DNA from: Sinotaia quadrata
Lineage: Eukaryota; Mollusca; Gastropoda; Architaenioglossa; Viviparidae
Assembly (NCBI GenBank): GCA_028829895.1
Contig: CM054183.1
Location: 18,571,475 to 18,635,474, forward strand
Direction: 5' to 3'
DNA: 64,000 nt
This document shows, one piece after another, positions 31,736 to 43,179 of this stretch. Below the pieces are notes generated by a model. It was not told where the DNA came from. It saw nothing but the letters and a program-made list of their open reading frames with translations, and did not search any database. Every line of letters begins with the position of its first letter. Within the stretch, counting starts at the first letter, position 1. The position numbers and the translations under genes were made by a program.

Positions 31736-32261
31736 GATCATAATTCAGAATAAGAAACGCTTTTGGACACAATAGTTTCTGCTCTCTGCACATTCTATTC
31801 TGAATATGAATCTTCTCTCTTTGGCAAAATTGGACAAAGTTCAGAATAGACAGTCTGAATGCAGTGAGTTATATACACTTAATAATTTGTTTCGTTTTGG
31901 AGCTTCGAATGATTCAAATGAATTGAATCAATGATTCAAATTAAGTTTGGCAATATATGCAATTGAACTCTCCATTGTCATTCCATTTCCATGTGTGAAA
32001 CTCTTTAATAAAAACAGAAAGCTTAAAACAAGTGTGTGAGATTTCCAAAACTAACTTGTAGAAATAGTTTTTTACAAGTGCGGTTTTATCATCTTAATCA
32101 TATGAAAAGATTTTATTCCACTTTTTGTTGGGAGATGGCCATGATATTAATTCTCCACTACCCTGGGCTTTCCGTAACCACAGGCTAATTCCAAGAAGTA
32201 TCTTCTGGCTGGTCACATATTTTGGAAAAAATGAAAGATAAGTAGAACAGGACAGAAGAGT

Positions 32262-32449
32262 GACAAACTGAAATAAATCTCAGAGCCTCCTGAAACATGC
32301 AGCAATGAATATTAAAATAAGGTGACAGACCAGAATAAATCTCAGAGCTTCCTGAAACATACAGCCAGAAATATTAAAAGTAGGTGACAGACCAGAATAA
32401 ATCTCTGAGTCTCTTGAAACATACAGCAAGGAATATTAAAACAAGGGGG
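32262..32449. repeat. Tandem repeat of about 62 bp, three copies
   Basis: AATAAATCTC(A/T)GAG, CTTGAAACATACAGC-like and AATATTAAAA blocks recur three times in order. Confidence 0.9.
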
Positions 32450-32888
32450 CAAACTAACGACATATAATACGTAAGTAAGCGATGCCAACACAAGTGATCT
32501 AACAATATAATAAGGGGAAGTAAAAATAGATCTGTCGGTTACATATGATTATAAACAGTATGAAAGATAAGTGAGAATATAGAGCTGTAATCAAAGCAAT
32601 GTGAGTCTTTAGTTCGAGATTTTGCTGATGCAGCATGGAAGCCATGGAGTTCTTAAAGCTATTTAGGGAAGGAAAGATTCAAATTTAATACTGAAAAATA
32701 TTAGTTAATAATTTATAACAACTTGTATGTTATTGCAGAGAAGGATTGGCTTGCTTGTCTCAATTTGCATTTTTTAAAACCTGTCATTTTGCATATGGAC
32801 ATCTTATGCATTTGGACCTTCTCTTCATCGACATTTTTGGCCCCTCATCTAGATCTGATTTGCAACGCATCTAGATCCTACACAACCA

Positions 32889-33060
32889 TCTTGTGGTATG
32901 GCTCTCATAACGTGTCTAAATTAATGTTACTTTATAAGCGCTGATCTACATCTGAAAGATAAAAAGTACATGGATGACTCTCATAACGTGCCTAAATTAA
33001 TGTTACTTTATAAGCGCTGATCTACATCTGAAAGATAAAAGAACAGTATATGGATGGCTC
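32889..33060. repeat. Two-copy tandem duplication of about 78 bp
   Basis: CTCATAACGTG(T/C)CTAAATT, then TAATGTTACTTTATAAGCGC and TGATCTACATCTGAAAGATA, are present twice with one or two changes. Confidence 0.95.
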
Positions 33061-33390
33061 TTTCCAATATCGCATCAGTAATGTGCTCACATATATCTTC
33101 TAGCTGACCTGGTCACCTCTCCTCAATTGAATCCTCTCGTTTGAAGTTTGAACCCTTAGTTTCCTTTAAATTATGCATTTTAGATCGACTGTTTATTTTC
33201 AAAAGTGAAAATAAAAATACAGGGTCTAATAAATCGTAGAATGTGTGAGTGAGTAATTTGAGACTGATTTATCAACCGATATAATCACCAAAAAAAAATG
33301 TCATTGTCAAAAGTGCAGTTTGTCATCATCTTAACTAGTAAGGAATGGTTGGACTGTGGACGAATTTGGTGTGTGTGTGTCATTTTGTAG

Positions 33391-33534
33391 GACTGAAGAC
33401 GTAATTGAATGATTAAACCTTAAAGGCGTCAAGCGCGAAAATGTGTTCTGAATTATGACCTGTTTGGTTAAAGATACAAAAAGCCTAGTATATAACCCGT
33501 ATCCTGACCAATATCCTCGTTGCCCAAAGGAATG
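33391..33534 (+). CDS. Candidate first coding exon of an unidentified gene
   Basis: The acceptor would be CATTTTGTAG at 33390 and the donor is the full consensus GTAAGT at 33535. ATG at 33455 has an in-frame TGA shortly upstream. The frame stays open to the donor for 26 codons plus two bases. Its peptide is coding-like: Met-Thr-Cys-Leu-Val-Lys-Asp then Asn-Pro-Tyr-Pro-Asp-Gln-Tyr-Pro-Arg-Cys-Pro-Lys-Glu. The next exon must begin in phase 2. CpGs just before the ATG agree with a 5' gene end. I do not recognise the protein, and chance cannot be excluded for so short a frame. Confidence 0.4.
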
Positions 33535-33540
33535 GTAAGT

Positions 33541-34959
33541 AGACTATAAACTAAAGCAATATAATGTTTTCTTTTCAAATTGCTCCAGAAAATTTTGAAT
33601 TGTGTTAAAATCACTGTCATACACTGGTTTGGGGACTACTGCCATACAATTTAGCATAAAAACGTTATTAAACAGTTCTAGTATCAATATTGTAGTTCGA
33701 GATTTATGTCACACGCACTGCTCTCCCTCTCCCTCTCTCTCTCTTGCAAAAAATTAATTACGTTTCACATGTAACTCATTGAAACATTTAAGTTTTGACT
33801 GACACAAACCACAAACCTGTTAAATAGAGCCAAATGCAATACAAAATTTCTTCCCAAAACAATGTTAAATTTAAAGAAACAGTTGAAATTTAACTGAAAA
33901 TGACGCCTGCCTATATTTTCTTTCTTTATAAACATTGATAGGTGGGCAGGTTATTTTTTGCACAATGACAATGTTATAATGCACAATTGTATAGTTTTAT
34001 TGCTTATTGATTAGATTGAAATAATTTTAGCAGAAGTGTGCTTCTTGAGTTTGTGCAATATTTTTAATTACAATGTTAGGCCTGTTTTTATCATTTACCG
34101 CTCTTAAATACATTTTCACAAGAAAACCAAATCAAAAGTGTATTTATACACTATTTGACAACAGAGGAACAACATATTATTTCTCTAATGGTTGGGGTGG
34201 AAGTTAAACGACTAACTGCCTGTAGGTTGCCAGTTTTTATTATTTAAGTGTTGCAAGTAACAAATCTTCATATCCTAATTCTGAATATTTTTGTAATTTA
34301 TTCAGTAATGAAATGATATCAATAAAAAGGAATTAATAACTTGCATACTTATTTATTTATAATTTAAAATATTGTCAGCTCAAGTATGGTGATAAAGCAC
34401 ATGTGTGTGGTGGAGGGAGGGGGAGTATGTGTAGCATTGGCTTATTGATTGGTTAAATACTTGACATCATTATGATGTCAAGTGAAGAAGATATGGCAGT
34501 GGTCAAATGAGTGCTGGTAAATCGGTTGGTGTAAACTACATAAAGTTAAATTAATTGTAATTATTATTATATTAGCAAAGTACATTAAAAATTATATATT
34601 TATAATTTTATATTTATATTTGACAACTATGATTTATGTGTGTGCAGTTTTACTAACATTTTATAATTTCTTACTTTATTTGTATATTGAGTCATAAATT
34701 TTCATTTGAAATATGAACATTTCCTGTGAAAAGATAACAGTTAAGCTATTAGTACATGTATTACTATTGCTACTTATTATATATTCCTACTTATATTATT
34801 AGAGATAAATGTCTTTAATACATTTTCTTACATTTTATATTAAATGTACAGTACAGTTCAGAAATGTGATATTTATAATTATATGCATTAACATTCCAGA
34901 ATTATGAATTGTTATAATGATTTCTGGGTGTGTTTGGTGTGTGCTTACTTATGCATGCT
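33541..34959. other. AT-rich intron-like DNA
   Basis: Very AT-rich, with few CpG and no recognisable exon or transposon. Confidence 0.45.
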
Positions 34960-35075
34960 CTTGAAAGTATATGTTAACTTCTGCTAATTAGTAAACCATC
35001 ATTTAGTTTACTTGAAAGTAGACGTTAACTTCTACTAATTAGTAAACCATCATTTAGTTTACTTGAAAGTAGATG
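34960..35075. repeat. Two-copy tandem duplication of about 50 bp
   Basis: GTTAACTTCT(G/A)CTAATTAG then TAAACCATCATTTAGTTTAC and TTGAAAGTA recur. Confidence 0.9.
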
Positions 35076-35104
35076 CCTATGTGTCTTACTGTGCTGAATG
35101 TGAT

Positions 35105-35500
35105 TCTAGTTTTAAATCTGTATTTTCTCTGTACTGTTTGGCCCCCAAGTATAAGTGTGATTTAGTGTTTAAATTTAGGTATTTTTTGTACTGTTTGGCC
35201 CCCAAGTATAAGTGTGATTTTATTGTTTAAATTTAGGTATTTTTTGTACTTTTTGGCCCCAAGTACAAGTGTGATTTTAGTGTTTAAATTTAGGTATTTT
35301 TTTGTACTGTTTTGGCCCCCAAGTACAAGTGTGATTTAGTGTTTAAATTTAGGGGTTTTTTTTACTCTTTGGCCCCCATGTATAAGTGTGATTTTAGTTG
35401 TTTAAATTTAGGTATTTTTGTACTGTTTGGCCCCATGTATAAGTGTGATTTTAATGTTTCAATTTAGGCATTGTTTGTACTGTTTGTCTCCCAAATACAA
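35105..35500. repeat. Tandem repeat of about 58 bp, seven copies
   Basis: Units carry TACTGTTTGGCCCCCAAGTA, TAAGTGTGATTT and GTTTAAATTTAGGTATTTTT, with small length changes in the C and T runs. Confidence 0.95.
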
Positions 35501-36359
35501 ACCAAATATTTCCACTAAAGAAACAGTGATCTGTTCCAGTACTGCAGTGCAGGAATTGCTTAATTAAAAAAATATATATATAAGATTTTAGCTTGTTGAG
35601 TACCTAGGACCAGTAAATAGTTATGAAAGAATAAGATATAAAACTGTTAATCAACAGATTCTACAAATCATAGACACACAACAACCAAAAACCTTTATAA
35701 TTCATATAATTAAACATTTCCTAATATGCAGTAATTTGTAAGAGTAATTTAGATTATTAATTCTCAAGTTATAGTATTGAAAATTCTAGGCAAATAAATT
35801 TTGATTAATGCTAAATGTTGATTAGTGTCTAAGGAATGAATAAGTAAGGGATAATTGAAACACTAAAATCACACTTATACTTGAGAATTAGAACCAGTGT
35901 ATTTAAAATTCAAGTATCTCTAGTGATAAATTCATGTGAGATGTGTGCACTTCTTCCACTGTAGAATTTTCATTTATATGATTTTCAGATGCATTTATTT
36001 TTGCTTTGTTTTTATTGAAATAACTGAGAGATATACATTTATAACTGTTTCATAAAAGAATATCATATTTACATTTCAAATCTATATTTGGAGACATTGT
36101 TTGAGCTGCTGTAGCTTGTAACCATATGTTGGGTGAAATCAATTATTGTAGCTTCTGTAGAATTCATCTTCTAACTAATAAACATTATTCTTGGTGATTT
36201 GAGGAAGTTTAACATATTAAACAAGCATTGTTCACTTGTACTGGGAAATATTACTGTAAAGCAGATTGATTTTTGGTTTATTATAATATCAATAATTATT
36301 GATATTGCTCTTGTAAGAAATTGAAATGCATCTTGTTTATAACTTCAATTTAGGCTCTT

Positions 36360-36605
36360 GTCATCCTTGAACCTGTGACGTTTCTACCTTACCCATATAA
36401 GGCCTTCAGCTTGGATGCACTGACAAAGGGGCGGACTAGTCCGAGTGACCGGCCCTCTATTCACGCTAGGACTCCTAGCTAGGAGGCTACGAATGCTAGG
36501 TGCAAAGGTCCTATAGCCCTGGTGGATAGGGAGAGCCGGCAAAGCATCCACACTGTGTCTGAAGAGTTGTTGGCTGGGGTATGCGTATGTAATTGAGGGG
36601 GCAAC
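36360..36605. other. GC- and CpG-rich island of unknown nature
   Basis: A sharp composition change inside AT-rich DNA, with several CpGs and a CCTAGCTAGG palindrome. The minus strand is open for 74 codons and the plus strand has one stop in a long frame. It is probably a transposon fragment (SINE-like?), because coding-like splice signals are weak. No tRNA-type A and B boxes could be confirmed. Confidence 0.4.
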
Positions 36606-37264
36606 CATTTCTTCACCAAATTAAACTAAACACTTTTCATTGTATAGGAAAAATCAAAGATTGTTGATGTATTTAAAATTGAATGACCTATCTTGCATGC
36701 ACAAGACAGTGAGCAACTCTGGTTGTGAATTGTCTTGAGTCACTTAGATATTTTTAATGCCATACTGAGAGTAGAACATGTGTAATGGAAACATGTCTCA
36801 TTGCAGAAAATATCTCAGTCATTGGCATTTAAAGTAGGCTAGTTCAAATTGCAAGCATGTGTAAGGGAAACATGCTATTGGTTAGGATTAAGTCAGAATA
36901 AGTGGCATTTATGCCCTGAGTGCACACTAGAATCTAAAACTAGCAGGGGCATGTAAGAGAAATGCTCCCAAATGCACACCAAGTCTCATGATAAGAGAAC
37001 ATGGGACAATCTGACCCAGCACACTTATTGTGCTGTTTGTTAAACAATTCAACAATATGATCATTTATGTAGCTGGGACCTACATTTTCATTCTTTTAAG
37101 AAAGGTCAGTTGTCAGACTTGTATAAAGTGTGCATTTGATCATTAATGCCAGACTGTCCCCTTAAAATGTGTAATGTTATGTATGTGTGGACTGCATAAC
37201 ATTGCACAACATTTTGGCTTTTGTGCACTTGATGTAGGAGCATGCTTGGCAGGTGGTCCACGTG

Positions 37265-37655
37265 TGTGAATGATGTTGGAATGCTGTTTGAATGAAGTGT
37301 GAGTGATATTTGAATGAAGTGTGAATGATGTTTGAATGAAGTGTGAATGATGTTGGAATGAAGTGTGAATGATGTTGGAATGAAGTATGAATGATGTTGG
37401 AATGAAGTATGAATGATATTTGAATGAAGTGAATGCTGTTTGAATGAAGTGTGAATGATACTTGAATGAAGTGAATGCTGTTTGAATGAAGTGTGAGTGA
37501 TATTTGAATGAAGTGTGAATGATGTTGGAATGAAGTGTGAATGATGTTGGAATGAAGTGGGAATGAATTTGGAATGCTGTTTGAATGAAGTGTGAGTGAT
37601 ATTTGAATGAAGTGTGAGTAATATTTGAATGAAGTGTGAATGATGTTTGAATGAA
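37265..37655. repeat. 22-bp minisatellite, about 17 copies
   Basis: Units are variants of TGAATGAAGTGTGAATGATGTT, mostly 22 bp, with shorter 16-20 bp variants. Stop codons are absent from two minus-strand frames at once, producing overlapping His/Ser/Phe/Thr-rich open stretches of 226 and 184 codons that I treat as artefacts. Confidence 0.95.
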
Positions 37656-37784
37656 GTGTGTAGGTTCATCCAGCCATTTGTAAGAGAAAAATGACAATTG
37701 TGAAGTCTAAGATATTTACAGACTGTGACCATCCCATTCTTCAGCCATGCCATTAAGGGTGCAAAGAATTTATTTCTGTGCAGC

Positions 37785-38045
37785 ATGGCAAGGGATCAGG
37801 GTATTAATTTCATTCATAGTTAAGACGCAAGTATGGTGTGTGGTTGTGTAGTATGGTGAATGTCATGGGCATGGCAAGGGGTCAGGGTATTAATTTCATT
37901 CATAGTTAAGGCATGAGTATGGTGTGGGGTTATGTAGTACAGTGAATGTCATGTGCATGATGTCGGGGTATTAATTTCATTCGTACAGTAGTTAAGACAT
38001 GAGTATGGTGTGGGGTTGTGTAGTACGGTGAATGTCATGTGCATG
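37785..38045. repeat. Tandem repeat of about 84 bp, three copies
   Basis: GGTATTAATTTCATTC, AGTTAAG(A/G)C and GTATGGTGTG(T/G)GGTT recur three times in order, each followed by GTGAATGTCATG. Confidence 0.9.
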
Positions 38046-38100
38046 GTGGTGGTGTTATGTTCGTTGTATGCATATAAGTGAATGTGTGAATGCATGTGAA

Positions 38101-38103
<3 letters not shown>

Positions 38104-38194
<91 letters not shown>
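38104..38194. repeat. (GT)n microsatellite, about 45 units
   Basis: Uninterrupted, the longest pure dinucleotide run in the window. Confidence 0.98.
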
Positions 38195-38198
<4 letters not shown>

Positions 38199-38283
38199 TA
38201 AATGCATGCAAGTCGGTGAATATGTGTGCATGTGGATCGGGGTAGTTGTGAATTAATTGTAATTATAACTACCCTAAGGGGCC

Positions 38284-38395
38284 TGGACATGCTGGAGGGC
38301 AGGTGTATTTCCTCTTGCTGCCAGCTGGGCCAATCTGTTGGTGAACCCACGTGGCCAGAGGGTCATCAAGTGGATCACCCAACACATACCTGGTA
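38284..38395 (-). mobile_element. Dispersed repeat K, copy 1
   Basis: The complement (CTACCAGGTATGTGTTGGG, then TGATGACCCTC, GGGTTCACC, AGATTGG and GCAGCAAGA) is homologous to 52034-52130 on the plus strand. The class is unknown. Confidence 0.65.
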
Positions 38396-38615
38396 GGAAA
38401 TTTTTCTTTTTGTCTTCTTTTTTTCTGTCTCCTTTCTGAAATGTCTCACTCGCCTGAGGAGGTTCAGTAACTAGACAGTTGGGATATCAACATGTCAGTC
38501 AAACTAAGTTATTGGCTGGACAGGTCATTTGATAAATGGCCCGTGTTTGATCAGTTTCTTTCTTGTGAACAGATTTCAGCTGGGTGTATTATTTTGTAGT
38601 GCAACATACAATCAC

Positions 38616-39868
38616 TGGTGCCTTGATATATTGTGGACCCCATCTTTTTTTTTTTTACCATCCAGCCTCTTTAAATTACATGCACATAGTTAACACCACT
38701 GTATCAAATCAATTGGCTCAATTTGCAAATGTTTTGCCAACCATGCATAAATTTGATACAGTATAAGTATTAAGTACTTTGTACATGTACTTGTCACTTT
38801 GTAAACAGCTTAACAATGATCATTATACAGTATAAGTGTTAAGTACTTTGTAGATGTACTTGTCACTTTGTAAACACAGCTTAACAATGATCATTATACA
38901 GTATAAGTGTTAAGTACTTTGTAGATGTACTTGTCACTTTGTAAACACAGCTTAACAATGATCATTATACAATATAAGTGTTCAGTACTTTGTAGATGTA
39001 CTTGTCACTTTGTAAACACAGCTTAACAATGATCATTATACAGTATAAGTGTTAAATACTTTGTAGATGTACTTGTCACTTTGTAAACACAGCTTAACAA
39101 TGATCATTATACAGTATAAGTGTTAAGTACTTTGTAGATGTACTTGTCACTTTGTAAACACAGCTTAACAATGATCATTATACAATATAAGTGTTAAGTA
39201 CTTTGTAGATGTACTTGTCACTTTGTAAACACAGCTTAACAATGATCATTATACAATATAAGTGTTCAGTACTTTGTAGATGTACTTGTCACTTTGTAAA
39301 CACAGCTTAACAATGATCATTATACAATATAAGTGTTAAGTACTTTGTACATATACTTGCCACTTCGTAAACACAGCTTAACAATGATCACTGTTGTTTT
39401 GAAAATCTTCAAACCCATCCTTGCACTGTCTCAACAGAATTAACAGACATTTTGGGGTTGCGGTGACTAGAAACCCAGGAGGTAGATATCAGAAATTCTT
39501 CAATTGCAGTCTATAATCAACTTAGCTAAAGAGAAGGAATGAAACAAATGTCCATCACATCATTTTCAATGAGTGAATAAACTTTCATGTCTTCATGCAA
39601 GAGACTGCATGTTTTATTAATGCTAAAAAAAGTTTATATACACAATTTTCTAATTTAGTCCAACAGTACTGTATTTACATATTCTTAAATGACATGGCTT
39701 AAAGTACATGAGGTGAAGTAGGGTGAACCATATGTTGAGCAACAGTAGCCACCATGTGACATGGATTGTTCATGTGTGACAGAAAAGATCCCTCTTTATA
39801 ATGGACCTCATATACAATGCAGTTGAAATTTTTAGACCCCAAGGACTGCATTATATCAAGGCACCAGT
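38616..39868. mobile_element. Candidate DNA transposon with 20-bp inverted ends
   Basis: ACTGGTGCCTTGATATATTG at the left end and its complement at the right (CATTATATCAAGGCACCAGT, one mismatch) bound 1.25 kb. Both ends continue into related GGACC/GACCCC sequence. The ends resemble those of pogo/Tc1-type elements. A 71-bp tandem array fills much of the interior. No transposase and no clear TA duplication were found. Confidence 0.45.
38762..39385. repeat. 71-bp tandem repeat, about 8.5 copies
   Basis: The unit carries TAAGTGTTAAGTACTTTGTA, GATGTACTTGTCACTTTGTA and AACACAGCTTAACAATGATC. Copies are nearly identical. A variant pair (CAATATAAG with TTCAG) occurs twice at a regular interval, suggesting a higher-order duplication. 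Confidence 0.97.
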
Positions 39869-39869
39869 T

Positions 39870-42086
39870 TAATTTTACCAGACCTGCCTACCTTCCACTT
39901 TGAGCAGAAGAATCTACTGGTCTTACTTCTAATCTTCTGCTCTTCTGCTTACGGAAGTGATTTTCCGCTTTCAATTTTGATAATTTTCTGATCAGGTATA
40001 ACAGGATGAAAAACCTGCTTGTCTTGTATACAATCATCCTATGTGTTGGCCGGCTGCCAGCGTCAGTGAATGATAGTCAATTGATAATTTTATATAATAT
40101 AGAGGACACCATAATATAACAATTTACCAGCCAAAGATACAAAAATAATCATTGGTAATTTGCTTCTTAATTTAAGAAGCAATTAATTAAGCTTAATTAT
40201 CTCCAGCTAACCAATCATATCTGTCAAAAAGAAATGTTCAGAAGTGAAGTGTGCCTGGATGTTTTGGTGGTTGTCACTGATTTCAAATTGGAGCATTGCC
40301 ATATCATCCATTATTACTATAGTATTCATAACAGATTTCATCCATTGAATTAAATGCATTAAAACAAGTTATTAGTATGTTCAGGGATAGGATTAGTGAT
40401 GAATCAGAGTCCAGGTTAGCTAACATGCATTAATTTTTAAGTAGTACATCATAGACCATCTCCGAAACTAAGTGCCAACAAAACGTCCATATATCATCTC
40501 TTTGTGGAAAAGATGGTGGACAGAGTGCAAAATTGTTGACATCAAAGAAGAGTTAGAAAGACTTTCAGAAATAAATCAAGTGAAAAAAGTGCTATGAACA
40601 AAAATACTGATCAGAATATCACAGAAAGAATAATTATCTATGCCCTAGCAAAAAAGGGAGTTGTTTTGGATCATTGATCTTATGGTCTGCTGAGGAGTGT
40701 GGTAGGCAAGTCTGTTTAACAAAGGAAAGTGCTTTAAGATTTTATTTGTGTATAGGTTACTCTCAAAAGGTGGAACCAAAATATCTCATTTTTATTTTCA
40801 GGAAGTATAAAAGAATTATTTATCATATTCTTATATATCTGGATTTAAAATCAATTCCACATTAAGAACAAAAACTGTAACTTTCAGGATTTTTTTTTTT
40901 ATCAAAGCAGATGTCGTAACTTAGGCAATTAAACTTTATTTTTGTCTTATCATTTAATTATATTTATTTAATAATGCCTTAAATACAACAATTAAAAATT
41001 AATTATAAAATAAAATGATTGAAAGTCATAAAATAAAAAACAGAGTAATCTCTTCTGGGAGGATTTCTTTTAATAAAAGAAAGTATATAAAATACAACAT
41101 AGTTTGATTACACAAGTTATGAAATTCTGTTTGACAATATTAACATATCCTTAAAGTTATAAATTGTAAATTGAAAAATGTTGAAAAATTGAATAAAACT
41201 TTAAATAATAAAATATTATTTTATAAAATATAAAAAAAAACATGATGATTTACATGTGGGAGGATTTTTCATAAGGTGAACAATCTTTTTTAATTTACAA
41301 AAGTACAAAAATAAAAATAAAATTCTTAATGAAAGATGAGATTTACTTATGGGAGGATTTTTAAAAATTAAATTGAAATAAATAAAATGAAATATTGTTT
41401 GATTTATGAGTTATGAAAGTCTGCTTTTAAACTATCCATAATTTTCGTAAGTTAAATCTACTTTTATACAGACTGCACTTAAATCTCATTTATATTTAAT
41501 CTGTCATCCATTTTGAACTTAAAAATTCATTTCACAATAAACAGCATTTTGAAGGAATCATTTAATCAAAACTCACTAAAAGTTAAGGAAATCATCATTT
41601 AATTTATCTATATTACAATTGTTATTTCATCAACATATCTAATGCATTTACATTCCATTTCTATTTTGATGATTTTTAAAGTGCCACCATTTGAGACTAA
41701 CAAGTATTACATTTTTGTGTGTTTTCAGAGTGGAAGTTTTTCTTACTAGACAGATAAGTCATCAGCTTTACTTTTATAAATGTCAATTTTCAGAACATGT
41801 AGCTTTAAAGTAACAATATTTTATAACCTGTTTTGGTTTTCTGTGAGCCACATAAGTAGGCTTCTTGTAACATTCGCCAAGACTGAATTAAGATTTGATC
41901 TCTTTCAGGGAGGCATTGCAAAAATAAGAGCTAACCAGGTAATAATGTAACCCAAACAAATCCAAAATACAATACTTACTAATCAGAACTCTAAAGCCCA
42001 GAATGAAAAATGCAATATGAGTGAAAGAAATCATCCACAGTGCATGGAGGTCACAGCGATCACTTTTACTGTTGAGCTCCTTTCTG
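39870..42086. other. AT-rich intron-like DNA
   Basis: Mostly very AT-rich, with a weakly repeated GGGAGGATTT motif at about 41056, 41268 and 41353. One 30-bp stretch at 41909-41938 is bounded by CTCTTTCAG and GTAATA and is discussed as a possible exon. Confidence 0.45.
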
Positions 42087-42236
42087 CATTATATTGTTTT
42101 TATAGTTTTTAGGATTACTGGTGAACACCCTTATGCATTAGACTGTTTTTATAGTTTTAGGATTACTGGTGAACACCCTTATGCATTAGACTGTTTTTAT
42201 AGTTTTAGGGTTACTGGTGAACACCCTTATGGGACA
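42087..42236. repeat. 48-bp tandem repeat, three copies
   Basis: GGATTACTGGTGAACACCCT recurs at 42112 and 42160, with a third copy (one base changed) near 42208. Confidence 0.95.
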
Positions 42237-42449
42237 GTATAATGAATTTTATATCCTGTCTTGATTCTAAGGAACTAAGGTATACATCTGTAAAAGCCTG
42301 ATCAAAATCTGTAAAGTAGTTTTTTTTGTGTTTATCCTGCCGAAACCCACCAACGTAACAATATTATTATACATCTAGATTTTAGTTGTATATAATATAT
42401 TTGTTTGTGGAGATTTTAAAATAGATTTTTGTAATTTTGCAAGTATATA

Positions 42450-42605
42450 TGTATATATTGTTTTGTGCTGGCTTTAATATAACTGCTATAAAAACTTGTA
42501 AAGTGTACTGACTTTAATATAACTGCTCTAAAATCTTGAAATTTAGACGCTTGTAAAGTATACTGACTTTTATATAACCGCTATAAAAACTTGTAATGTG
42601 TACAT
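42450..42605. repeat. Degenerate repeat of about 50 bp, three copies
   Basis: CTTTAATATAACTGCT(A/C)TAAAA and CTTGTAAAGT(G/A)TACTGAC blocks recur. Confidence 0.85.
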
Positions 42606-43179
42606 AAAGTAAACCCTCAGTACTCACTGCTTTGGGATTTTAAAAATTTTTCTCAACTGTAGCCTTCCAGTCTGTAGGTGTCCCATAAGTTTGAATTTTG
42701 TGGCTCTTTTGTGTATCTATAAATGTATTTACTCCTATACCATCAGACCCAATTAGACCATTTTAACCACCTAAATTTATCAAATGTCTTAGTTTAATCA
42801 AGACAAACTAATACTTTGTTGCAAACAACTAAAAGTTGTAAGGGTTCATCCCATAGGTTGATTATAGACATTCCTCAATACTGCTTTTAACCCTTTCCTT
42901 ATATATATGTTTGAGGTTGTTTTATTTATAAATGTATGGGAGGGGATATTGCTAAGAGAGTACATGGCTCTTGTAATGAACATGCATTCAGGAATCTTTT
43001 ATAGCCTATTATTGTTCATTTCTAGGAAACAAACAGGTCACAACTATCATAATAAACAAATCACAGAAGCAAAAAAGATTATATTGTATTATCACAATGG
43101 AACTAAATGCCTTTACCCCAAGTTCTTTTTTGTTTTTCTGCTTTGAATTTCATGCTTTTACATCAAAAGAATATTGGAA
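42606..43179. other. No feature recognised
   Basis: AT-rich DNA. A 79-codon open frame at 42907-43146 has no recognisable motif. Confidence 0.4.

Noticed and set aside
37106..37786. Minus-strand open stretch of 226 codons, with an overlapping 184-codon one
   Set aside because: Both are translations of the 22-bp minisatellite, are open in two frames at once, and are low complexity. No start context, domain or splice site supports a gene.
38762..39385. 71-bp repeats as a possible repeat-spacer array
   Set aside because: The whole 71-bp period is conserved, so there are no variable spacers.
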